NCBI GenBank assembly: GCA_017165825.1 | Contig: CM029374.1 | Location: 10,042,351 to 10,106,350, forward strand | Reading direction: 5' to 3' | Source of the DNA: Hepsetus odoe | Lineage: Eukaryota; Chordata; Actinopteri; Characiformes; Hepsetidae | DNA: 64,000 nt | Part shown: positions 30,507 through 42,800 of the stretch, piece after piece | How positions within the stretch are numbered: position 1 is the stretch's first letter | How the letters are laid out: each line of letters begins with the position of its first letter | Position numbers and translations under genes: made by a program | The notes under the pieces: generated by a model | Told to the model about the DNA's origin: nothing | Database searches by the model: none | Seen by the model: the letters and a program-made list of their open reading frames with translations, nothing else

Positions 30507-30586
<80 letters not shown>

Positions 30587-30622
30587 CATACATATCATAT
30601 ATATCTAAATATATACATACAC

Positions 30623-30658
<36 letters not shown>

Positions 30659-33600
30659 CTAGATTATATCTTTATAATATTGCAGGCACATGCATTCACC
30701 TTTTGTTATCAAATGTGATGTGTAAGTTGGCTAGGCTAAAATCTGATGTCAATCATCTGTGTCTCCTTAATTTCTGTTCTTCTGTTTAAAAGAAAACATA
30801 GATTGTATGCAACAGCCAATGTTTACAAGAAGACAATTGTTAGGAATTACTGCCTTTTTTAAGTCATCACTATCATAAACCACAAGCATCAAAGCTGTAT
30901 GTTGTAGTGAAAGGTTGAAAAACAATGTGTGGTTAAGTTAAATCAGACTGACGCTTTATTTGAGCTAACTGCCTTGTCCAGGGTGGGCTTCTAAATTAAA
31001 ATTAGGAAAAACTCATGTCAGGAGGTGAACTGAAGGAGCAGCTGTGCAGACAGTCTGAAAGGCAGTCTTTTGCATAAGCAAAACAGCAGGTGGACATATT
31101 ACTAAGGGGGGTTTTGTCTCAGTTGCATCTCAGCAGATGCATGAGTGATTTTTATATCTGTTTAAAATGTCCTGGGTGCATATGCACCGGCAGTTTAAGT
31201 GGTTTGATTTAATGACGGTACTCAAGATGCAAAAAGTGTAAACAGAGTTTATGATTTCAAGTTGTTAGATATTTTTTTCATGAATATTGTCCCATATAAC
31301 AGACCATGCCTCATTTTTTGCAAGCAATTTAGGCTCATAAATGCAAACGAACAAAAGCAAAAGCAAACTTTTTGCTGACCAGCTATATTTAGTCTGAGAA
31401 AATGCTGGTTACACTCTGTTTATATGTGTGGTTATAATTTGAGCAAAACAGCTGCAGTTAATTTTTTTCCCCCACTGTCTTATGTAGTTTATGCCCAGCC
31501 AATCATCAGCAAAGCCAGAGCAGACCTTTTAAAGACACACTTTTTACCCACCCTGGAGAAGCTAAAGAAAAAGACAGTTAAGGTGGTGGCAGAGGAGGAG
31601 CTTCTAAAGGCTGACAGCAAGGGTGACACCCAGGAGGCAGAGCTGCTGATCCTGGATGAATTTGCAGTGCTGTGCAGGGATCTGTATGCCTTCTACCCCA
31701 TGCTAATCCGCTATGTGGACAACAACAGGTAGACATTTACATTTGAGACTGTTTACTTATGAAGAGAGCCTAATAGCCATTAAGCCACTAGTGTTTCATT
31801 CTGCTGATAAATAATCCAGTTTGACATTTATGCCTGCAGTTTTATTAAAGTTCAAAATGAACTTTAAGTTAGTTTTATTGGAGTCCATTTGACATCATTA
31901 ATTCCATATGAAATGTCAGCATTTACAGTTAGTTCAGAGAAGGTTTGGTAAAAAAAAAGTTTTCCTGGCTTTTGAGGACTAATGCTGCTTCCTATCCAGG
32001 TCACGGTGGCTGAAAGAACCTGACGCTGATTCTAATGAACTTTTCAGGATGGTAGCAGAGATCTTTATTCTTTGGTGCAAATCACACGTAAGCTTTTTTC
32101 CCTTCAGATCTCCTCTGCTGGTGGACTGTATTGACTTAATTTTGATTACATTAGTAATTACATTAATTTAAGTGCATTATTTTGTTGATAATGGTGTTGC
32201 CTAGTGGTTAGAGACCAGACCTCAGGATCTGAAGGTTGTGGCTATGAATCCAGGACCCAGTCACTGCTCCCTTGGAGCAGGATATAGGGGAGAGAGTGAA
32301 TGAGTTAAATGCAGAGGGTGCATTTTGTTGTGGTTCACTGAGTGCTTTCACTTCAGTTCAGTTCGCTTTATATATATTTTTCAAATGAGACTGTTTTCAC
32401 TGTACAATTGTAGAAAATATTGAAATACTGCCTAAATTTAGGTGTCTTCTGATAAGTGCAGCATAACTGAGTCACAGGACTAATTTACCAAACAATTGTG
32501 ATTTACTGAGAGTGTATTAAATGCAGCTAACCTGATCATTAAAGCAGTTGCTGTTGTAATGCTATTACTGCTTGCTGATCTACTAACAAGAATACAATCA
32601 CAGAAGAAGCTCATTTGCATGCTATATCTTACCTTTAGCCCACTCACTGCACAAGTAAACAGACTGAAATTAAATGCAATCAGGATAGATCATAAGTGTT
32701 GCACTGCATTATGAAATTCTGAACAGCAACATTAATTTGTTGTGTTGGTGGGGTGATTGAATCCAGAATGAATATTTCATGGGATAAACGTAATCACCAG
32801 GGCTCTCAATGCAATTAACATGTTTAATATATTAATGCAGTTGGTGATTAGAGGCACTTAATTAAGTGTCACTTTTTTATAGTTTGGCACATTAAACCAT
32901 CCAGAGGAGTGCAGGCTGAAACACTGCTGATCATTCACTGATTACCAATGTATTCCTCTTTAAATAATCCATTTTTCACAGTGCTATTAGAAAAAAAATG
33001 CAATGAGCCAAACAAACAAAGCATTAAGCTGCAGCAGGAATCAGTAGTGGCAGCATGATTAGGTACATTAAGTGAAGGTGACCATGGTGAACCTCTGTAT
33101 TTAACCCATGCACAAATATACCATGCAGCAGAGGGCAGTTATGAAAGTGCCTGGGGAGCAGTGACAGGGACGATACCTTGCTCAATGGTACCTCTGGGCA
33201 ACCTACTGGATTGAACCCGCAATCTTCCGATTCTGTGGCCAACTCCCTAACCCCTAGGCCACCTCTGCCCACATCAGGCTAATGGTTGGAAACACTGACT
33301 AATATTTCCCTCTAATATTTCACTTTTATTGTTTAAGGCATGATATGTTCTAGATGTTATTTGTACAGTTCAGCACTACAGTAGTGTGATTTGGGTTGTC
33401 AGTGTGCAGTATATTTTTTGAATATTTTAATGAATAAACATGCTTGCAAAGTGAATACTCTTGTAAACATCTCATACAGATCCCTGAAGACTCAAATTAG
33501 ATAATTTCATAAGATTTACTCCCGCAATCCTTTCCCACCTGCTTAGAACTCAGCTTCATTGTTACTCAGTAGTGAAACATGTTTGAATGTGTGTATTTTC

Positions 33601-36600
33601 ACATGTCTGAATTATTTTACTGTATATAATATTATAACTAAATATGTCTTCCTTTTTCTCTTGCAGAACTTTAAGAGAGAGGAACAGAACTTTGTGGTTC
33701 AGAATGAGATTAACAACCTTTCCTTCCTGACTGGAGACAGCAAGACCAAAATGGCAAAGGTAGGAGAAGAGGAGAAGCAAGGGAGCTGACATGAACCAAA
33801 GAATTCTTTACAGTGAGAGCACACGTTACTGAGACACAGCATCACACAGTGACGTTTAAATTAGAAGTGAAAAGGGAGCCTGTTCTGCCATTTCATGCAT
33901 TAATGGGGAGCAGGAAAGGCTTCTGGTCTCTTTCTCTACTGGCACCTTTAAAGCAGTTGAAGCTTTTTAAATGTAGGTTTTTTTTTTTTGTTTGTTTGTT
34001 TGTTTGTTTTTTTTGTTTTTGTTTTTTTTAGCTTTTCAGAACGGTGTCCCCTGATATTACTGTAAGTGTCCACCTAATGCTGTAGCTTTAAACAAACATT
34101 GTCTTCCTCAATGACAGCTTACTCTGTTCCGTGTCAAAGCTCATGACCTCCACAGATGCGCATAAATGTGCTCTTAACCCCACAGCGCAATGTAACTTAT
34201 ACCTGTGCTTCATCGCTGGACTTAAAAGTGATAGTTTGCACAATAATGAAATGAAGATTTCCCTTTATCCCAAATCAGTCAGTTGACTAGGGCTGAAAGA
34301 GTGAGAGTGCAACTCACCCAAAAAGTGCAACTACAGATGCATTTCTAAAAATGTCAATGTAAAGCCAACATCATGATGATGAACAAATTTATTATAGTGG
34401 GTTAACATCTTACCTCATTTAGTGCAAACCGCAAGGTAAAGCTGCTTTGTTAGCTACTATCAGCTTAAATAACAAATGAAAACAATGCATTTTTGTGAAC
34501 TTATTTCACTCAAGTGTGGATTCTGTCTGTAAAGTGTCTTTGTCCTCCCTCTAATCACCCTAATGCCCACCATCTAGCTCACAAAGCATATGAAATAGCC
34601 ACAAGTTGTCGCTAGATGGCAGAGTGTGAGATGGTGTATTTAATCCTTGAGAAAAATACAGGTGTACTGTAAAGCATTTTAGCATGGAGATGTTTAGGGG
34701 AGATGACAGTTGAGTTTCTGACCAGATTGTTTAACACAATCTTGGCAAGTGAGAAGATGCCTGAGGAGTGGAGACGAAGTGTACTGGTACCGATCTTCAA
34801 GAATAAGGGTGATGCACAGAGCTGTAGTAACTATAGAGGGATAAAGTTGATCAGCCACACCATGAAGTTATGGGAAAGAGTAGTGGAAGCTCGGTTAAGA
34901 AAAGAGGTGAGGATCAGTGAACAGCAGTATGGTTTTATGCCGAGAAAGTGCACCACAGATGCAGTGTTTGCTCTGAGGGTATTGATGGAAAAGTACAGAG
35001 AAGGTCAGAAGGAGCTGCATTGTGCCTTTGTGGATTTGGAGAAAGCATATGACAGGGTGCCTAGAGAGGAGTTGTGGTTTTGTATGAGGAAGTCTGGTGT
35101 TACAGAGAAGTATGTGAGAGTAGTTCAGGATATGTATAATGACAGTGTAACAGTGGTGAGATCTGCAGTGGGAGTGACGGATGCATTTAAGGTAGATGTT
35201 GGATTACATCAAGGATCAGCACTGAGCCCATTCTTGCTTGCAGTAGTAATGGACAGGTTGACAGACGAGGTTAGACAGGAGTCTCCGTGGACGATGATGT
35301 TTGCTGATGATATTGTGATCTGTAGTGAGAGTAGGGAGCAGCTTGAGGAGAACCTGGAGAAATGGAGATATGCTCTTGAGAGGAGAGGAATGAAAGTGAG
35401 TAGGGCAAAGACAGAATACATGAGTGTGAATGAAAGGGAGGAAAGTGGCGTGGTTAGGATGCAGGGAGTGGAGGTAACAAAGGTGGAGGAGTTTAAATAC
35501 TTGGGATCAACAGTTCAGTGTAATGGCGAGTGTGGAAGAGAGGTGAAGAAGAGAGTGCAGGCTGGTTGGAATGGGTGGAGAAGAGTGGCTGGAGTGATTT
35601 GTGACAGATGCGTACCAGCTAGAGTAAAAGGGAAGGTTTACAGGACAGTAGTGAGACCAGCTATGTTGTATAGGTTGGAGACAGTGGCACTGACGAAAAG
35701 GCCGGAGGCGGAGCTGGAGGTGTCAGAGTTAAAGATGCTGAGATTTTCGTTGGGTGTGACGAGGATGGACAGGATTAGAAATTAGTATATTAGAGGGACA
35801 GCTCAGGTTAGATGTCTTGGAGACAAAGTTAGAGAAGCAAGGTTGCGTTGGTTTGGACATGTGCAGAGGAGAGACGAGGATTATATTGGAAGGAGGATGT
35901 TGAAGATGGAGCTGCCAGGAAAGAGGAGAAGAGGAAGACCAAAGAGGAGGTTTATGGATGTGGTGAGAGAGGACATGCAGGTGGTCGGTTTGAAGCAGGA
36001 AGATGCAAAAGACAGGAAGAAATGGAGACAGTTGATCCACTGTGGCAACCCCTAAACGGGAGCAGCCAAAAGAAAAAGAAGAAGACTGAAAAAGCATTTT
36101 AATGAATGTATCAGACATCGTAAAACAAAAAAGAGAAAAAGAACAGTATTGCAGGATCAGGAATACTATAAATATTTTTACTAATAATGCTGATAGCCTA
36201 CATTAACATATCTCAGAGCAGACCCTTGCTACCATGCTGTATTTTGTGGTGTTCCTGTTACAACACACCGTCAGCTAGTAACAGGCTGATACTAATAACT
36301 AACAGAGAGCTGATGTGCCGAGCAGGGGGGCTCAAGGGTGTGGAAACAAATGATTAATTATTCTTTAATTAATTGAATTATCCTTTATGTCCAATTAAAG
36401 TTGGATTCATCTATCCACAATATTTGCCTTTTGTAGCAAATCATGATTACAATCATCTGTTAACATGTCTTTTAAAGCACATCGTTATTTATATTTTCAC
36501 AAGCCTGAAATACAGGAAGCAATGTTAATTACAAAAAATGTGAGGATTTTTTCATACTTTTCCAACATATTTTTTTTAATTGGTTTGCATTAAAATGCTT

Positions 36601-39600
36601 TATTGAGTACACAGTTGTTAAATAGTCTTTATAATTTAGTGATATATTCTTGAAACAGGCTAGGACAGCATTTTATGGCTGTATTAACAAAACTGTACAA
36701 ACTTTATTTAAATCATCCCAGTTTGTGGAGGCGTAGTGCACTACCAGACAGCAAGTCTTTTTCAGATTGATTAACAAATTGAAACACTTTCCCCAATTGT
36801 ATTACTTCCACTTCTTGCTAACTACACACTCCTATAGTTTCAGGAAATGAACTTAACACACCATGTCATAGCTGATGATCTACCTTTGGGTTAAGGGGAA
36901 ATTGTGTTAAATTACCCCAAACTAGCACTTTAAGATGTGGGTCTAGTGGGCTTATTAACATTACAGCTTACATTGACATTCAGTTTTTACCCACGAAAAC
37001 TGGAAATCTAAGATTTGGTATTCCAAATATTATGCAAATTAGACACATGCATGTTTGATAAAGTCTTCATGCTGTACTTACATGACATATTTAACCTGTG
37101 TCATGACCCTCTGGGTGCTTCACACATGTAAATAATGTCAACACATCTTGTTTCTCTCGCAGGAATATTTTAAAATGTTGAAATGAATAGAATTTTTATT
37201 TGAGTCCACTACATTTTAATTCAGCCTATTCAGGAGAAAATGCAATGCACATTTTCATTTGATTTATTTATTTTTATAGGTCATCTCCTGTATTTGCTGA
37301 ATTAAAATAACACTTTGTCACAGCTTCCTGTTAACGTTTCCTGTGCGAGGATGCATTTTCTAATTCTGTTTTTGCTTGTGCTCTTTCTTTCTTTCACACA
37401 CTCTCAGTCATTTCTGCCAAAGGTACAGTGAGGTTGCATGAGTAAAGTGTTGGCTTTGTCTAAGCTCAGTGCTTCTCATTTAGTAGGGAACATTCACTGC
37501 CATTCAGCATCACCAGTGGTCCATCATGTCAGCCGTCCTTTGTTTGTCTCTATGATGACCAGCTTATATGACATCAAAGCTACACCGCAAAATCTCCTCT
37601 GTTCCATCAGTATCCTTGTGTTTCTGTGCAGTCATTAAGCCTAGCCCTGGACTGCATAGTATTTAGGTATTTAGTATATATATTTTATATATACTATTTT
37701 TTTTTTAATTGGCTGGTTTCCAGATTGGCTATAACTATATAAGACCATTGGCAAGACTAGGTTTAATCTCTGTCCAAGCTACCAGCCCTTAGGTAATAAT
37801 TCAGCCCTGCGTGTTTTTGCTGTAAACAGCTTTAGCAGCACATCTGGGTCGACTTTGTCCCAGCTGTATCTGTCTGACTGAGGACAGCTATTATTAGAAT
37901 AGTTCAATAGTTTAACAAAACATGTTATCTTGTATACTTGGGTACATTAGACATATTTAAGGATCTTTTTAGTGCAGTCTGCACTAAAGTTGGGTAACAT
38001 TCAAAAAGCAGCATGCCATTACAGTCTTTTTTATAATTTATTTGAACATATTCAAAGGCCTATTTAAATAAGCATCCAGTGTTCTCACGCGTCCTGGGAA
38101 CTGATGAGAGTAACTTTTAAAACAAGTGACTCTTCTGAACTAACTTTTAGAAATGTTCATTTAGGTTTATGCTAGTTGTCATAAAGGGGTTATATATAGC
38201 TTAATGAGCACTACCCTACTGTAAAGTATTACCTCAAATTCTAATAAAGCCTTGATTTTATAGGCTTTTGATTTTAAGCTACACCAGATTCCTATTTTTA
38301 TAAATATGTATAGTTATTCAGACACATCAAGCAGACACTGTGCTTTGACTTTAAGTATAATGAACTGGCTTATGAATAGCCAGTAAAGCTTTCTTTTAGG
38401 CTTTCTCTTTCTCTTTTTTTAATTCATAATGCTTCTGTCACATTTTTTAGCTACACTGATTAAAGCAGCTCATATTGACTATGACTGCTTGTTAGCTGCA
38501 AATTAATGCTGCAAAAAAAGCTGCAAAACTGCCATTTTTTTTATCAAGTGATAAAGAGAGTGTTTTATTATGAACATATACTTTTGTGGCTTAATTAAAT
38601 CAATTCATTTCAAACAGGTATCAGCAGAGGCTTGCAGTAAGGCTGGTGTCATTGTGTGTTTGTGTGTGTGTGGAGTAGTGTGTGACTGGTAGAATGTGTG
38701 ATCAGGCAGGTGTCTTACTGTGGTCTCAGCTCACTGTGTGTGAAATTACTGCAGGTGTCTTATGTCTAAATCATTGTGTTACATTATACTGTTGAACGAT
38801 CTCTGTACTTTTTATCTTTGTGTTTATGCTGTGTTTATTCAACTGTGATGCTGGGTTTGCTTGGTGAAATTCTGTGCTAGTTTCACATGCGGAAAGTGTG
38901 TGTGAGTGATGTTTATTGTGCAGCCTAAAAATGTGATCAGTTATAGGAATGCAATTGAAATGTGTACCTTAACCCAGTCAATTTCTTTGTTTCTTTAGTT
39001 TCAGTTTTTTCAACCTTTGTCTTGCTAGCTATGCCTTTGTAGCATACAAGTAGACATTCTTTCTAGCTTTAAGAACATTTTAATGGGGCTATTTCGGAAG
39101 ACATGAAAGCCCTAAGCAGCAACCTTTGCTTTTGTTATTTTATTTATTTTAACAGACACAGAGTCTACTAAATTGTAAATACAAATACAAATCAGTTTCA
39201 CTTAAAAATTTCACTTCAAGATTAAAAACTTGTATTTAAATTTTCTAAATTATTGCAAAAAACGGGACTTATAATTTCCTCAGATTTTTCATGAATCCTA
39301 ACACAATATAAAAAGAATGACAAAGACACAAGACAATATTATGCTTTACCATTTTTTACTGAGTATGTCATAAAACAAATTTTCCTGTAAAGGAATATTT
39401 ATAATATTGACTTTTAGTTGGACTTTTTTCTACTTTTGGGAACTAATGTGAAAATCAGATCTTGATCTTATGAAATGGTTGCCAAACTTTCAAGCACAAC
39501 TGTACCATGTTTTGATTAGATTTTTGGGCTGCCTTGTTCATGATTTTTCAAATAATTCACTTAATTACTCAAATAATCTCAAATTGCTGCTAGTATATGA

Positions 39601-39784
39601 AAGGAAAGGTATAACTGTATCTTATGATATTCTTGACAAAGGTTTTCAATAATTGTAATAATACTAGAGAGCTTTTGTGAAGATATTTATTTATTTATTT
39701 ATGTCATTTTTGAATTGGCCCGCCCTGCTTATGAAAAATTATTGTGGAATTTTTTTTTGTATACACTCATCATGAACACCATTA

Positions 39785-39862
<78 letters not shown>

Positions 39863-42800
39863 CTACAGAACGTGTGCCTGTTGTAGGATACATATTGACT
39901 GCATTTTTGTGCTCAGGCAGGAGGACAGGACCAGGAAAGGAAGCATAAGAAGCGACGTGGCGAGTTTTACTCCATCCAGACCTCACTCATAGTGGCCGCT
40001 CTGAAGAAAATGCTGCCCATTGGCCTCAACATGTGCACACCTGGTGACCAGGAGCTCATCTCTTTAGCTAAGGGGCGCTACAGTCTGGTGAGGGGGATGT
40101 GCTCTTAGGTCAGATAGTTTGTGTTCTGTTCTGATACTCTTCAGAGAGTTTAATTCACTGCCTCCATGTGCTGTTCTTTTTTTTTTTTTTTAGAAAGATA
40201 CAGATGATGAGGTCAAGGAGCATTTGAGACAGAATATGCATCTCCAGGAGAAGGTGAGCCACATTCAGCCTCGGAAATGTGAAGTTACTGTTTTCAGTTA
40301 GCTTTATATGAAATACATTGTAATGTATGTAGTTTCATCCAATTTGCATTCTGTATGATCAGTTGCAAGGTCAGCCATTTTGAAAAGAGTTTATCAAAAG
40401 AGTTTATCAAGAATATTTATTTTTACCACACAATATCAGGCATAAAAAACAGAACAGAGGCAGTTCTGCTTATTTGAATTAATTATGATTGGAAAATAAA
40501 CACATTTGTTTTATTCCATACATTCGGAGGCAAACATCAAGTTGGATTTCCATAGTGTAATTACAACTGGGCAAAATAATTAGAAAGATTCTGTATTTAA
40601 TGTCAAGTTGATCCGTATGTAGTATTTGGAAGCTTTGCTTTTTTCAAAGCACAAAAATGTGAAGCCAAAACTACAACAAAATTTTGCAGCAAAGGTCTTT
40701 AGAAGGGTAAGTAAATGTTACTGTTAGAAGGAGGTTGGCACACATAAGTTCTGGTGAGAGCAACAACAAACTAGGAGCTCAGATGTGTACCATGCTGAGT
40801 GAATCTGAATTCATTGCATCATTTCTGTCTGCAAGACCGAGATAATAGCTGTGTTTGAGCTGCTATAATCACATAAATTAACTATAAATGAGTTACATTT
40901 AAAACTAGTTAAAACTATAAATAAGCATTTTCATTACATATAAAAATTAAGTAAATTACTTTTAATTGTGAGTGATGCTGTGAATGAGACCCTTGAGCAA
41001 GGTGCCGTCACCATCACGCTCCTCCCTGCGATGGGCTGGTGACCTGTCCAGGGTATGTCCCCCGTCCTTCACCCTGTGTGAGCTGGGATGGACTCCAGCA
41101 CTCCCCCGCGACCCCGCTTGAGACAAGCGGCAAAAAATGACTGACTGACTGACTGGCTGTGAATTAGTTTTTCCACTACAAATGGCTCACTTTCAAAGCA
41201 GTTTGAAAGCTCAATGTATAATTGAAAGCAGTTGAAAGTGACAACCCTTGTCATTGCGAGGTCACAGCACAGCACACAATGAACCACAACAAAACTGGAC
41301 CTCTGCATTTAACCCATGCAAACACCGTGCAGCAATGGGCAGCTATCGAAAGCACCCGGAAAGCACCTCCGTGATCTGTAATCACTCTGTGAATCTATCT
41401 TTACATCTACAGTTGAGACCAAAATTATTAGCCCCCCCAGAAATGATGGAACATTTTTCTAAACGTCTTCCCAATGTTTGCAGCATTGATGAAACTTGAT
41501 ATAAGCAAAAATTCACAAGTGCTATTTAGTAGCTTTTGGTACATTTTGTAATATAAAAAACATTTTTAGGCTTGCTTTGTATCAAATATAGTAAAAAATG
41601 GGGTGGTCAAAAATATTAGCCCCATGTGAATGTTTGCTTCAAAACACACCTACAGTAATTAACCAATCAGCTTTGAAACCACACCTGTGCAGTCAACTGG
41701 CTTCCTAACAACACCTGCAGTCAACTGGCTTCCTAACAACATTCAATCAGCATAAAAAGACTCCAAGGAACAGGGCACTTGAACACATGAGAGGGACTAC
41801 TGTTACTCACCATGCCAAAGACAAAGGAAAACAGTCTGGAGCTCAGAAAGAAGATAGTAGAGGCTCATGATAAGGGGGAAGGCTACACTGCCATTTCCAA
41901 GCGATTCACAGTGTCTAGAACTGCTGTACATTGCATCATTGCCAAGTACAAGGAGACAAATTCTGTAAGAAACAAACCTGGCCGTGGCCGTAAGCACAAG
42001 ATTTCAAGAACACTGGAGAGGAAAATAGTCAGAGATGTCAGCAAGGAGCCCCGGACATCTGACAAGATGATTGTTGCTGACCTGGCCTCACAGTTGTGAG
42101 GGCTCTTCATCGTGGTGGGCTTCAGGGCCATCATCCCAGAAGAACCCCTTTACTCAAAGAGCGGCACATCACAGCCCGACTGAGGTTTGCCCATGAACAT
42201 TTGAAAGGTAAAGATAAATTTTGAAAGTCCAGTTTAGAGTACAGTTCCAGTTTTGTCTCATCAGTGCTTTGATGAGACTAAACTGGAACTGTCTGGGCAC
42301 ATGGATGTTGCTTATGTTTTGCAGCCTCAGGCACAGGGAGCCTTGTTCGGGTGCATGGCATCATGAAAAAAGAAAATTATGTTGACATTTTGAGGGAGAA
42401 TATGCAGAAATCTGCTTGTAGTCTAGGCTTAGATCGTCGCTGGGTATTCCAACAAGACAATGACCCAAAGCATACATCGAAATTCATCCAACAGTTCCTC
42501 AAGGATACCAAAACCAAGATCCTGGAGTGGCCCGCACAGAACCCAGACCTCTATCCTATTGAGAATCTGGGGCGGGTACTCAAATGTCCATGCTTGGAAT
42601 CCATGCAATTTGAACCAGCTAGAACAATTTGCAATGAAAGAAAATCCCTCAGAAGACCTGTGCCAACCTAGTAAAAACTACTCTAAGAGACTGTTGTCAG
42701 TTGTGGCTCAGAAAGGGTACACTACTGACTATTAATGGCCAGGGGGCTAATAAATTTGGATGTCTCATTTTTGACCTTATTTGTTTCAACTCGGAGTATC

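Noticed and set aside
30167..30718. Long open frames across the N gap and TG/TA repeats
   Set aside because: They consist of translated N and dinucleotide repeat.
33054..33060. CRISPR array, operon, prophage or other bacterial system
   Set aside because: The window is plainly vertebrate; no direct-repeat/spacer arrays or bacterial genes exist anywhere in it.
39917..39920. Alternative acceptor 4 nt downstream for exon 31 (ggcag)
   Set aside because: It would shift the frame and lose AGGQDQERK, which the family conserves.
41689..41742. 28-nt tandem direct repeat (gcagtcaactggcttcctaa)
   Set aside because: A short duplication inside the Tc1 5' region; ordinary transposon decay.
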